Positions 43,448 through 52,268 of a DNA stretch of 64,000 nucleotides are shown piece by piece. Made by a program: the position numbers and the translations under genes. Numbering within the stretch: position 1 is the first letter of the stretch; each line of letters starts with the position of its first letter. This DNA is from Pseudomonadota bacterium (lineage in GTDB: Bacteria > Pseudomonadota > Alphaproteobacteria > Micavibrionales > UBA1664). The notes beneath the pieces are model-generated. The model worked only from the letters and a program-made list of their open reading frames with translations, was not told the origin of the DNA and searched no databases. Where the stretch lies: positions 1 to 64,000 of the forward strand of contig RFNZ01000006.1 in the NCBI GenBank assembly GCA_009926935.1, given 5' to 3'.

Positions 43448-45624
43448 CTACCGACAGTCACAAAACTATCAAGTACACGCTTGATACCAAGCCCGTCGAA
43501 TTTGACGTCCAGCTTGTTGCCATCGATGTTGATAACGCTACCACCCCCGAATTTTTCGTGGAACACGCGTGTGCCGACGGCAATACCAGCCGCGCTTTTG
43601 CGAGGGGTTACAACGGCAGGTTTATAGGCTTCGGGCTTTACGCCGGATGAATCCCAATGCACGGATCGTCCGCCGCCATAAAGCCCTATATCGGATGACA
43701 CCTCAATATGGTCATCAGGCAGCTCCTCGATAAACCGCGAAGCGATCGCCGATGTCCAGTTGCCGTAAATGCGTCTATTACCCGCGTGACTGATAAACGC
43801 ACGTTTTTTGGCGCGTGTAATGCCTACGTAAGCAAGCCGCCGTTCTTCCTCAAGGCCGGCAGCACCATTCTCATCCATGCTGCGTTGGGAGGGGAATAAC
43901 CCTTCCTCCCACCCTGGCAGGAATACCGTATCAAACTCAAGCCCCTTGGCACCGTGAAGCGTCATCAGCGTCACTTTAGGTTCGTTCGACGTCTCGGCAT
44001 TTTCCATGACGAGCGACACGTGTTCTAAAAACGCGGGCAGGCTCTCGAACTCCGCCATCGCCGACACAAGCTCGCGCAGGTTTTCAACACGGCCCTGCGC
44101 ATCGGGCGTTTTTTCCGCCTGCCACATCGCGATATAACCTGAATCTTCTAAAATAGTATTCGCCAGCTGCGGATGTGAAGTAACACCGATTTGCGCACGC
44201 CAGCCTGCAAATTCATTCATAAGCCCGCGTAAGGTTTCCTTGACCTTGCCGCGTAATTCATCTGTTTCAAGCAACTGTAAAATAGCCGCCTGCAAGGGGA
44301 TACCCGCCATGCGTGCATGGGCATAAAGCCGTTCGACCGTTGTATCGCCAAGGCCACGCTTGGGCGTATTGATAATGCGTTCAAGCGCAAGATCATCCGA
44401 TGGCTGCGCAACCACGCGTAAGTAAGCCAGAGCATCGCGTATTTCAGCCCTCTCATAAAAACGCGGGCCGCCCACAACACGGTAGGGGATATTCAGTTTT
44501 AGAAACCTGTCTTCAAATTCCCGCATCTGGAAACCGGCGCGCACCAAAACGGCAATGCCGTCATGCGCAACCCCGCCTTTGTGCAGCATATCGATTTTTT
44601 CGGCGACCCAGCGTGCCTCGGCCTCCCCATCCCAAAGGGCATGGATGGATACTTTGTCGCCCGCGCCCTTGTCGCTCCACAGCGTCTTGCCGAGGCGATT
44701 GGCATTATTGGCAATCACGCCGCCTGCAGCCGCCAAAATATTCCCCGTACTGCGGTAATTCTGCTCAAGGCGGATGATTTTAGCACCCGGAAAATCCTGG
44801 CTAAAACGCAATATGTTGCCTATCTCAGCCCCGCGCCATCCGTATATCGATTGGTCGTCGTCACCAACGCAGCAAATGTTGTTTGCCCCCTGCGCCAGCA
44901 AACGCAGCCACAGATACTGCGCGACGTTCGTATCCTGATATTCATCAACCATGATGTATTTGAAACGCTTGTGATACTGCTGCAATACGGCAGCGTTTTT
45001 AGGGTCACGCAAAATGGTAATGACATGCAAAAGCAGATCCCCGAAATCACAGGTATTCAGCATTTTAAGGCGGTCCTGATACTGGCGGTAAAGCAGCAGA
45101 GCCTTATCCCCCGCCTCACCCGCACTAACTTGCTCGGGCGTTAGCCCCTTGTCTTTCCAGCGGCTGATATTGGCAGCCAATGCCTTTGGCGGGTTCTTTT
45201 TGACATCAATACCGGTGCTTTCCATCAGCTGTTTTAAAACGCGGATCTGGTCATCCTCATCGATGATCGTAAAACTGCTATTAAGTCCGACCAAATCCGC
45301 ATTCGCACGCAGCATACGCGCACAAATGGCATGGAAGGTACCAAGCCACCAGCCTTCAACAGGTTGCCCGCCCAGCGCCGCTGAAACACGGGTCTTCATT
45401 TCCTGCGCAGCCTTGTTGGTGAACGTAACTGCCAGTATCTGCGATGGCCACGCCCGCCCTGTGGAAAGGATATGCGCGAGGCGCGTGGTCAGCACCCGCG
45501 TTTTGCCGGTACCAGCACCAGCCAACACCAAAACAGGGCCCTCAAGCGCCTCCACAGCTTCGCGCTGCGGGAGGTTAAGGCCCTGCATATAAAGCGGTTC
45601 GTTCGTTACGGTTTGCGGCATCAT
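43444..45624 (-). CDS. uvrD: UvrD/PcrA-type DNA helicase
   Basis: A 726-residue superfamily 1A 3'-5' helicase for nucleotide-excision and mismatch repair and for clearing RecA. Walker A is AGAGTGKT (35-42). Other motifs are AVTFTNKAAQEMKTR, VDEYQDTNVAQY, GDDDQSIYGWRGAE, QNYRSTGNILAA, MTLHGAKGLEFDTVFLPGWEEGLFP and VGITRAKKRAF. The C-terminal 50 residues (GTRVFHEKFGGGSVINIDG) form the PcrA-type Tudor-like domain that binds RNA polymerase. It is the last gene of the pyrB-pyrC-TauE run. Confidence 0.95.
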   Translation of the reverse strand: MMPQTVTNEPLYMQGLNLPQREAVEALEGPVLVLAGAGTGKTRVLTTRLAHILSTGRAWPSQILAVTFTNKAAQEMKTRVSAALGGQPVEGWWLGTFHAICARMLRANADLVGLNSSFTIIDEDDQIRVLKQLMESTGIDVKKNPPKALAANISRWKDKGLTPEQVSAGEAGDKALLLYRQYQDRLKMLNTCDFGDLLLHVITILRDPKNAAVLQQYHKRFKYIMVDEYQDTNVAQYLWLRLLAQGANNICCVGDDDQSIYGWRGAEIGNILRFSQDFPGAKIIRLEQNYRSTGNILAAAGGVIANNANRLGKTLWSDKGAGDKVSIHALWDGEAEARWVAEKIDMLHKGGVAHDGIAVLVRAGFQMREFEDRFLKLNIPYRVVGGPRFYERAEIRDALAYLRVVAQPSDDLALERIINTPKRGLGDTTVERLYAHARMAGIPLQAAILQLLETDELRGKVKETLRGLMNEFAGWRAQIGVTSHPQLANTILEDSGYIAMWQAEKTPDAQGRVENLRELVSAMAEFESLPAFLEHVSLVMENAETSNEPKVTLMTLHGAKGLEFDTVFLPGWEEGLFPSQRSMDENGAAGLEEERRLAYVGITRAKKRAFISHAGNRRIYGNWTSAIASRFIEELPDDHIEVSSDIGLYGGGRSVHWDSSGVKPEAYKPAVVTPRKSAAGIAVGTRVFHEKFGGGSVINIDGNKLDVKFDGLGIKRVLDSFVTVGS

Positions 45625-45633
45625 GGCAGGATA

Positions 45634-46375
45634 CTAAAGCGATTCCAGAAACTTGCACCCCGCAAATACAAAAGCCAGCACAAAACTGGCATATAAAAGC
45701 GCCTTCTGGACTTGGGGTGACATAGTACCCAATTTTTTAAGCACGATACCGCCGACATACCCGCCGATAAGCGCCCCTACGGACCACGGTATCCAGATGG
45801 CGGCCACAAGGTTGCCGTGCAGAAAGTGCATGGCAACAGCCGTAAGCACCAATAAAAATTCAACAAACCGCGCCTGTATTTTAACGAACGCGATTTGCAA
45901 GTCTTCAGGGTACTTGAGGCGCAATAAAGCCACCAGCAATATACCGATGCCAGCGCCAAACACGCCTGCATAAACCCCCGTTGCAAACGATACGGCATGG
46001 AACGATTTGGGGCTAACCATGGCCGCCAGTTTTGGGGCATAGAACGCAAAACAAAATAGCCATGCAAACGGCAGGAAAGAGCCACATCTGGCTCAAATCT
46101 GCAATCAACGATGCGCCAATCGCGGTACCAATGAAAGCAGTCACCGAAAGCTTCAGACAGTCCTTATAGGCAATCTGTTTATGCGTTGAAATAGTGGACC
46201 CGATGCTGCGGAAAAACGACCCTACTTTGGCATTGCCGATAATGACCCCGAACGATGCCGCAGGAAACAATACCTGCATAAGCGGAATGGTAAAAAACAT
46301 CGTACCGCCAAAAACAACGGCGAATACGCCAAGGATAAATCCGGCAGGGACTAGCAGGAGTGAATTAACGTCCAA
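45634..46375 (-). pseudogene. TauE/SafE sulfite-exporter family permease, frameshifted
   Basis: Two overlapping reading frames (46375-46013 and 46020-45634) together make one TauE/SafE permease of about 245 residues. The first half has VPAGFILGVFAVVFGGTMFFTIPLM and ends in a foreign tail (VLCPKTGGHG). The second continues the protein in the next frame: FYAPKLAAM, then VSFATGVYAGVFGAGIGILLV. The shift falls near 46050-46070 in TTTTGTTTTGCG, and loss of one base would restore the frame. It may be a pseudogene, a sequencing error in a T run, or a programmed shift. The start is a TTG that overlaps the pyrC end. Confidence 0.75.
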
Positions 46376-47663
46376 CGATCTGGCCTTTTGTGTATTTCAC
46401 ACACCCGCCAACGATGGTCGTAACCGCACGGCCCGTCAGTTTTTTACCGTCAAAGACGCAGTTTTTGCCTTTGGACAGTGACTTTTTAGCATCGACAACC
46501 CACACGGCCTTGGTATCAAAAATCGCGATATCGGCATCAGCGCCTACACTCAGCGTGCCTTTGTTGATACGCACAATTTTGGCGGGCTCGACAGTCATTT
46601 TGGAGATACCTTTGGAAAGCGGGATGTGCCCCGCCTCGACCAGATAGGTGTTCATCACGGCAAAGCTTGTTTCAAGCCCTGTGGACCCAAACGCCGCATC
46701 AATAAACGGCTCCAGCTTCTCCGGCTCGATATGCGGCGCATGGTCGGTTGTAAACGCATCGAACGTATCGTCCTTGATACCCGCGATAATCGCATCAATA
46801 TGATCACGGCTACGCAGCGGTGGATACATTTTGGCATTCGTGTTGTAGCCGATGCATTCCTCGTCCGAGAGGGCAAAATGCTGTACCGATACCTCGGCAG
46901 TTACATTTTTTGCACCCGCTTTTTTGGCGGCCCTGATAGCATCTGTCGCACCCTTGGTGGAGTTGTGCAGCAAATGAAGCCGCGCACCTGACATATTGGC
47001 CAGCATGATATTTTTTTGCACAGCGAGGTCTTCAGCTGCCGCAGGCGTACCAGGCAAACCAAGCTGCGTTGAAACCCAACCTTCGTGCATCACGCCGCCA
47101 TCCGTCAGGTTGTTTACCTCGCAGTGGCTCATGAGCAAAATATCGCAGGTTTTCGTGTATTGGAACGCGCGACGAAGCAAACCTTCGTCCTGCACGTCAA
47201 CGCCGTCATCCGTCACGGCAACGGCGCCTGCGTTTTTGAGTTCGTTGATTTCGGCCAGCTCGTGCCCCGCCTCACCCTTTGTGATGGCCCCAGTCGGGTA
47301 GACATTCACAAGATCAAGCTCGCGTGCGCGCTTGATAACAAATTCAATAACAGTCTGGTTATCAGCCACGGGGCGCGTATTGGGCATGGCCACAATACTG
47401 GTAACACCGCCCGCAAGCGCGGCCCACGATGCTGTTTCAATCGTCTCTTTATCTTCGCGCCCCGGCTCACGGACATGCACCTGCAAATCAATTAAACCCG
47501 GCGTCACAACGAGACCTTTGGCATCGATCGTCTCATCGGCTTTATCGGTAATAGCTTTGGCGACTTTGGCGATTTTCCCATCAATGACCAGCACATCCGC
47601 TGGCCCGTCAATCTTATTGGCGGGGTCTATGACATGGCCGTTTTTGATGAGCAGTGATGTCAT
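46365..47663 (-). CDS. pyrC: Dihydroorotase, class I type
   Basis: Closes carbamoyl-aspartate to dihydroorotate, step three of pyrimidine synthesis. The 432-residue protein starts at the ATG that overlaps the pyrB stop (ATGA). The metal site is mostly present: MSHCEV, LHLLHNST and TTDHAPH. The first motif reads IDLQVHVREPG, with Gln61 where most active enzymes have the first His of HxH. Gln at this place also occurs in some other dihydroorotases as far as I recall, so activity is likely but not certain. The pyrB neighbour supports a working or structural partner role. Confidence 0.88.
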   Translation of the reverse strand: MTSLLIKNGHVIDPANKIDGPADVLVIDGKIAKVAKAITDKADETIDAKGLVVTPGLIDLQVHVREPGREDKETIETASWAALAGGVTSIVAMPNTRPVADNQTVIEFVIKRARELDLVNVYPTGAITKGEAGHELAEINELKNAGAVAVTDDGVDVQDEGLLRRAFQYTKTCDILLMSHCEVNNLTDGGVMHEGWVSTQLGLPGTPAAAEDLAVQKNIMLANMSGARLHLLHNSTKGATDAIRAAKKAGAKNVTAEVSVQHFALSDEECIGYNTNAKMYPPLRSRDHIDAIIAGIKDDTFDAFTTDHAPHIEPEKLEPFIDAAFGSTGLETSFAVMNTYLVEAGHIPLSKGISKMTVEPAKIVRINKGTLSVGADADIAIFDTKAVWVVDAKKSLSKGKNCVFDGKKLTGRAVTTIVGGCVKYTKGQIVGR

Positions 47664-48655
47664 TTGCGTACCATCACTTTCTTTTTTCCGTCCATGCGGT
47701 TGGCCATCAGCCACAGCAATGTTTTGCGCACAGCCATGCCGTTTTCAACCTGCTTTAGGATGTGCGAGCGTTCATCGACAGAAACCAAAGCCGAGTGCAC
47801 GTCGATATCGCGGCGCACAGGGCCGGGGTGCATCAAGATCACGTCTTTCTTGGCCATATCAAGGCGCTTTTTGCTGATGCCGTACATTTTTGAATATTCA
47901 CGAAGCGACGGGATGAAGCCACCCGCCCCGCGCTCTTCCTGTACACGCAAAGCATACACGACATCGGCGCCGCTCAGTGCGTCTTCAACCTTGTGATGCA
48001 CGGTGAGGCCGAAATTTTCGACGCCTGACGGAATAAACGTCTCAGGCGCCGCCACGCGCACCGTGGCATTCAGTTTTTTGAGTATCCTGACAAGCGACCC
48101 GAACACGCGGGAATGCATGATGTCGCCGACAATCGCGACCGTTTTGCCCTTAAGGGTTTTACCTCCGCAATGGTCAAGAATCGTTAGGGCATCCAGCAGG
48201 GCCTGCGTCGGGTGTTCGTGCCAGCCGTCACCCGCGTTGATGATGCTGGCGTTCACATGGCGCGAGAGCATTTCAGGTACGCCCGATTCCTTGGAACGTA
48301 CGACGATGACTTTGAGGTTATAGGCATCAAGCGTTTCAGCCGTATCAAGGAAGCTCTCACCTTTTTTGGTGGAGCTGGCAGCCGAGCCCACATTGCTCGT
48401 ATCCATTGAAAGTTGCTTGGCCGAGAGGTCAAAACTCGACATGGTGCGCGTCGATGCCTCGAAAAAGGCGTTGACCATGCTGCACCCTTTATTGAACGAG
48501 AACTTGTAGGTCTGGTGAGCACGGAAAGCGCGAGCAATATCGAAAATCGTATCAAGGTCGGAAAGGGAAACCTGATCAATCGAGTGCAAATCGAAAAAAC
48601 CGACATCGCGACCAGCGCGGATTTCAATAAGGGCTTTTTCGGTTGGATCGGTCAT
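47660..48655 (-). CDS. pyrB: Aspartate carbamoyltransferase catalytic subunit
   Basis: Joins carbamoyl phosphate and aspartate. The 331-residue protein has the carbamoyl-phosphate loop FFEASTRTMSSFD and the HEHPTQALLDAL motif, the 80s-type SAASSTKKGESFLDT and the aspartate site MHPGPVRRDID. There is no pyrI; pairing with PyrC is usual in bacteria with this gene order. The start at 48655 is preferred to the track's 48673. It faces the DUF2726 gene divergently. Confidence 0.95.
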   Translation of the reverse strand: MTDPTEKALIEIRAGRDVGFFDLHSIDQVSLSDLDTIFDIARAFRAHQTYKFSFNKGCSMVNAFFEASTRTMSSFDLSAKQLSMDTSNVGSAASSTKKGESFLDTAETLDAYNLKVIVVRSKESGVPEMLSRHVNASIINAGDGWHEHPTQALLDALTILDHCGGKTLKGKTVAIVGDIMHSRVFGSLVRILKKLNATVRVAAPETFIPSGVENFGLTVHHKVEDALSGADVVYALRVQEERGAGGFIPSLREYSKMYGISKKRLDMAKKDVILMHPGPVRRDIDVHSALVSVDERSHILKQVENGMAVRKTLLWLMANRMDGKKKVMVRK

Positions 48656-48770
48656 GAGGCGACATATTGTCAAAAAAGCCCGTGCGCCGCAACGCCCCCT
48701 TTCCCAATCCCCCCTTTTTTATGATAGTCTTTTAACGGCAGCGGCTCCCGTTGACATATTCGAGGCTATT

Positions 48771-49259
48771 TTGGACAAGCAAGAACTTCTTTACCTGTCG
48801 ATCGGTGTAGGGCTCACGAGCTTTTTTGCGATACTGGCCATACTTTCGTCCGGCAAAAAAACTGTCTTCAAGAAAAAGGGGCAGCTTTTATTGGTAAACG
48901 AGCTGCGCTTTTTAACGGCAGCCCTGCTAGCCTTGCCAACCGACAGCATTATGACTTTCAAAGTCCGCCTTCTTGATCTTGTCGCATGCAAAAGCGCCAC
49001 GAGCGGCAAAAACATGGATAGGGAACTGGCGGATTACAGCGTAGATTTCGTTATAGTCGACCGCAATACATCCGAGCCGAAGCTCTGCATCGAGATGCTC
49101 ATGGAAGGCCGCGATACATCGGGTGAGGCCATGATAGCCCGTGCCCTCAGAAAATCAGGCATACCGCATTTAAAACTGCCGCTTGTGCGTTATTACGACC
49201 CCATCCGCCTGCGCCAGCTTTTCACAGGCGCCATGAGCGAGCAGGCCCAAAAAGACTAA
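48771..49259 (+). CDS. DUF2726 domain protein with N-terminal membrane helix
   Basis: A protein of about 162 residues if it starts at the TTG at 48771, which follows GAGG five bases upstream. The track start at 48654 adds a Pro/Arg-rich leader that looks non-conserved. A TATGAT at 48720-48725 could be its -10 box. One hydrophobic helix opens it (LLYLSIGVGLTSFFAILAIL), then the DUF2726 core: LLLVNELRFLTAAL, VDFVIVDRNTSEPKLCIEML and IARALRKSGIPHLKLPL. DUF2726 resembles restriction-endonuclease-fold domains; its role is unknown. Confidence 0.7.
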   Translation: MDKQELLYLSIGVGLTSFFAILAILSSGKKTVFKKKGQLLLVNELRFLTAALLALPTDSIMTFKVRLLDLVACKSATSGKNMDRELADYSVDFVIVDRNTSEPKLCIEMLMEGRDTSGEAMIARALRKSGIPHLKLPLVRYYDPIRLRQLFTGAMSEQAQKD

Positions 49260-50284
49260 GGCGCTGATGAGCCGACCCTGAGCGCGCTTTTGAACCCTGC
49301 CCGCTCGGCCAACTGATAGCGCGCATATACGTTTTGCATGGTACGGGCAAAGTCGAGCCCGTTACGCTCGGCATGCGTTTCAACGCCGAAACGCTCATAA
49401 AGCCTGTGGGTGCGCGTGCTATGGGCATAAATGCGAGGATCCATCATGGCCATAAGGAGTACGGCCGCAGGCAACAGCGCTTCCGGTACTTCCGATGCGC
49501 GCCCATTCTTGATCATATCTCCAAGATACAAATGAACACCGTGCATGACTTCGTGGTGGAGAGTGACGTGAAACTCTTCGTAATCGCCAAGTGCTGCATC
49601 GATATTAAGCCCAATGACTGTGGTGCCATTGGCCCTCTGGCTGCAAAAGCCCATAACGGGCCTTTTCTTGAAAGGGTTTTTGATTCCGGTCGCATTACAA
49701 AAGACATCGGCAACACCGGCAGCAAGCGCGCCGGTCTTTGTCTTATAGACAGGTATGGAAACGCCCCTGACAACCATTTTGGGCATACCCAGAACATCAC
49801 AAAAAATGTCCGCAAGATGCTGTGCGTAATCAATCTTGCGCCGGGGCGTCCATTCCGGGCTCTCCCAATCGCACGAAGCACTGTCCACAAGCGGTGAGAC
49901 TGCCACTTCCTGATAGAATTCTTGCTTGATAATACGGTCGAGCCCGTTCAGATGAGCCCCGATATCGACACCGACCAGAAGGTCTGAGATCATTTTAACA
50001 TCCGCGGGCGGGATGTCTTCTATGCCGTCCGGGCAAAGCGCCATAATCAGATGGGCTCTTGAAAGGTCATGGATGGGGGTATTGGCCTTCAGCAACTCAT
50101 CGGCAATAATGCGGGCGAGGGCCGCCAAACGCCCATTGACATGGGCCGTACCACGGCCGTGCCCTTCAAGGCCGTCATAGGCACGTACCAGCAAGGTTTC
50201 TATGGCAACAGGGTCACCCTTCTCAAACGCAGCCTGAAGCGTTTGCAGACCAAAAAAATCGTCGAGGGCAGTCACAGTATCCAC
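49256..50284 (-). CDS. Putative zinc metalloprotease-like protein (HExxH)
   Basis: A 342-residue protein that I cannot assign to a named family. It has a zincin motif HHEVMHGVH (His244, Glu245, His248). A candidate third ligand lies in the following region (RIYAHSTRTHRLYERFGVETHAERNG, residues about 282-310). No signal peptide, so it should be cytoplasmic. The GTG start at 50284 has no Shine-Dalgarno. TATAAT boxes end only 10 to 21 bases upstream, so the transcript may be almost leaderless. The 3' end overlaps the DUF2726 gene by four bases. Confidence 0.55.
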   Translation of the reverse strand: MDTVTALDDFFGLQTLQAAFEKGDPVAIETLLVRAYDGLEGHGRGTAHVNGRLAALARIIADELLKANTPIHDLSRAHLIMALCPDGIEDIPPADVKMISDLLVGVDIGAHLNGLDRIIKQEFYQEVAVSPLVDSASCDWESPEWTPRRKIDYAQHLADIFCDVLGMPKMVVRGVSIPVYKTKTGALAAGVADVFCNATGIKNPFKKRPVMGFCSQRANGTTVIGLNIDAALGDYEEFHVTLHHEVMHGVHLYLGDMIKNGRASEVPEALLPAAVLLMAMMDPRIYAHSTRTHRLYERFGVETHAERNGLDFARTMQNVYARYQLAERAGFKSALRVGSSAP

Positions 50285-50363
50285 GGCCCAAGGATTATAA
50301 CGATATTATATAATTATGTAAATAAAATGATGCTCTATAAAACAAGTTTTATAACTCATTTTA
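50285..50363. promoter_or_regulatory. AT-rich spacer with promoter boxes and a small hairpin
   Basis: Seventy-nine bases, almost all A and T. On the minus strand TATAAT occurs at 50299-50294 and 50310-50305, serving the HExxH gene. ATAAAAC-AA-GTTTTAT (near 50338-50353) is a seven-base-pair stem that may mark the end of the gene at 50364. Confidence 0.45.
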
Positions 50364-51281
50364 TTATATATGTTTGTAATTAAAGGAATTTTCCCATTTT
50401 TGCATGAGCTCGGCACTCGGCATCTGGTCAGATTGACCGATGATGCGCACGGGCATCAATGACTTGCCGGCCTTGAGCCCTGCCGCCACCCACTCAGCGC
50501 CACTAACCACTACGTAACTGTGACCGACCTTATGTGCTTTGACGGCAGCATCAGGCCAGCTGCCCGGTATAGGCCAGCTGACTTTACACTTTTCGACAAC
50601 AGCCGGATCAAGAGTCTCGGGATCCGTCTCGCAGTAAAGATGCGCGGGCGAAACCCAAAGCTTGCCGCCAAGCTGTTTCTTTTTCCAAAGGTCGATGCAG
50701 GAATTGGCTATTTCAGCAACAACCTCAGGCTTGGCGCTCGTTGTGTTGATGACAAGGTCGTAACCCGCGTGATCCTCGATATCGGCGTCATAGTAGCGCT
50801 TGAAACGCTCTCGTTCACTGGCTTTTCGCGCCACGATGGCGGTTTCGATATCGTCTAGGCTGTCATATTTTCCCTCGCCGATGCGAGCCGTATCGCCTTG
50901 GATACGCTGTGCCGCGACCTTGGGGTGAACCTCAAGCTTGATACGAAACGACTCGGGCAGGAAATGAAACGCCATCCGCGAGTCGACAACCAGGTTTTTG
51001 GCGGTTTTTTTAAGGTTTTTAAAAACGGCATCGATCTGATCATCAATCGATTTGTCAGATTCGGCACGCTTGTTGAGCTCAAGGGTCGTAATTCCCATCT
51101 TTTCGGCAAGGCGTCGCTGGACCATGCCGGTTGAGTATCTGTCGGCCTTCCAGCGCTCAACGAGCGCGCTTGCCAAAAGGCTTTTGCCGGAGCCCAAATC
51201 TCCGCTGATTGTCATGATGAGGGGCTTTTCCAAACCAGAATCGGTCTGGCCGCGAGGCTTTTGTGATGATCCGAAAGTCAT
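50364..51281 (-). CDS. Cytidylate-kinase-like P-loop protein
   Basis: A protein of about 305 residues. The P-loop ISGDLGSGKSLLASAL, DDQIDAVFKNLKKTAKNLVVDSRMAFHFLP and the lid-like ARKASERERFKRYYDADIEDHAGYDLVINT segment resemble the AAA_33/Cmk-like kinases. The C-terminal 100 residues (from about 200) are extra and unknown. Starts at 51281 (ATG), 51317 (TTG) and 51215 (ATG just before the P-loop) are all possible. The substrate is likely a nucleotide or small molecule. Confidence 0.7.
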   Translation of the reverse strand: MTFGSSQKPRGQTDSGLEKPLIMTISGDLGSGKSLLASALVERWKADRYSTGMVQRRLAEKMGITTLELNKRAESDKSIDDQIDAVFKNLKKTAKNLVVDSRMAFHFLPESFRIKLEVHPKVAAQRIQGDTARIGEGKYDSLDDIETAIVARKASERERFKRYYDADIEDHAGYDLVINTTSAKPEVVAEIANSCIDLWKKKQLGGKLWVSPAHLYCETDPETLDPAVVEKCKVSWPIPGSWPDAAVKAHKVGHSYVVVSGAEWVAAGLKAGKSLMPVRIIGQSDQMPSAELMQKWENSFNYKHI

Positions 51282-51423
51282 GCCGACTAGAATGAAGGCA
51301 GGCGGCGCATTTGGCAAGGGTATGAAAGCATTGAAAAAACATGAAAGTTGAAACTTGACGAGGGGGCCCAGGTTGGGGCAGTGTCATGAGTGAAATCAAA
51401 AAGAAACAAGGGGTTATGTGGTC

Positions 51424-51735
51424 ATGACCAAATCCGAGCTGATCAGGCGCCTGGCCGAACGCTATCCGGACCTTTACCTATCCGATCTTGAACGTGTGAT
51501 CGACACCGTTTTCGATGAGATTACAAAAGCACTCGCACGTGGCGACCGCGTCGAACTCCGCGGTTTTGGCGCGTTTTCAGTTAAAAAGCGCGAAGCCCGT
51601 ACAGGCCGCAACCCACGCACAGGCTCAGCCGTACAGGTTCGCGCCAAAACAATGCCATTCTTCAAAACCGGCAAGTTGCTGCGTGACCGCCTTAACGGCA
51701 AACAGGTTGATAAGAACGCAGAAGACAAGTTCTAA
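51424..51735 (+). CDS. ihfB: Integration host factor beta subunit
   Basis: A 103-residue DNA-bending protein that pairs with Ihf[31 protein letters not shown] opens the dimerisation helices; GRNPRTG with [22 protein letters not shown] is the minor-groove arm and C-terminus. The ATG at 51424 matches the usual IhfB start; AAGGGG lies about ten bases upstream. It begins a plus-strand run through pyrF. Confidence 0.95.
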   Translation: MTKSELIRRLAERYPDLYLSDLERVIDTVFDEITKALARGDRVELRGFGAFSVKKREARTGRNPRTGSAVQVRAKTMPFFKTGKLLRDRLNGKQVDKNAEDKF

Positions 51736-51737
51736 AA

Positions 51738-52268
51738 ATGCTTGAAAAACTGGCGATTGTAGGCGTCATGGGCTCTGGCACCGAGGCGCACGAAACCCTT
51801 GCGACTGAAATCGGCGAGGCTCTGGCAACACTGCCCGTGCACCTCCTCACAGGCGGCGGCGCTGGCGTCATGACAAGTGTCTGCAAGGCTTTTACAAATA
51901 TCCCGAACCGCAAAGGTCGCACCATCGGCATCATTCCGACTGAAAAACAACCGGATGGTACATTTGCGAGCAAACCCGGCTACCCGAACCCCTATATAGA
52001 AATCCCGATCTTTACGCCGCTTGGCACTTACGCGGGCGAAGGCACAGACATCATCAGTCGCAATTTCATAAACATCATGACGGCAAATGCCGTGGTAGCC
52101 TTGCCCGGCAGCGGCGGTACCCAGAACGAGATCAACCTTGCCGTCAAATACAACAAGCCGATCTGCCTTTACGGGGAAGGCGCATTCCCGCCCGACTTTC
52201 GCCCTCAGCTTTTGCGCTTTTCAGGCAAAGACCAAGTAATGCAATGGATAAAGGATAAAATCTCATGA
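51738..52268 (+). CDS. LOG-like/TIGR00725-type Rossmann protein
   Basis: A 176-residue protein of the lysine-decarboxylase-like (LOG) superfamily: IVGVMGSGTEAH, HLLTGGGAGVMTSVCKAF and a PGSGGTQNEINLAV motif in the place of LOG's PGGxGTxxE. The Glu is kept. LOG enzymes release cytokinin-type bases; bacterial members have nucleotide hydrolase activity, and the TIGR00725 group is uncharacterised. It starts two bases after ihfB and overlaps pyrF by four. Confidence 0.8.
   Translation: MLEKLAIVGVMGSGTEAHETLATEIGEALATLPVHLLTGGGAGVMTSVCKAFTNIPNRKGRTIGIIPTEKQPDGTFASKPGYPNPYIEIPIFTPLGTYAGEGTDIISRNFINIMTANAVVALPGSGGTQNEINLAVKYNKPICLYGEGAFPPDFRPQLLRFSGKDQVMQWIKDKIS

Noticed and set aside
48654-48770. 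N-terminal extension of the DUF2726 protein from the track
   Set aside because: Pro/Arg-rich leader without ribosome binding site, sharing its ATG with the divergent pyrB start; a TTG with GAGG upstream at 48771 and a TATGAT before it fit better.
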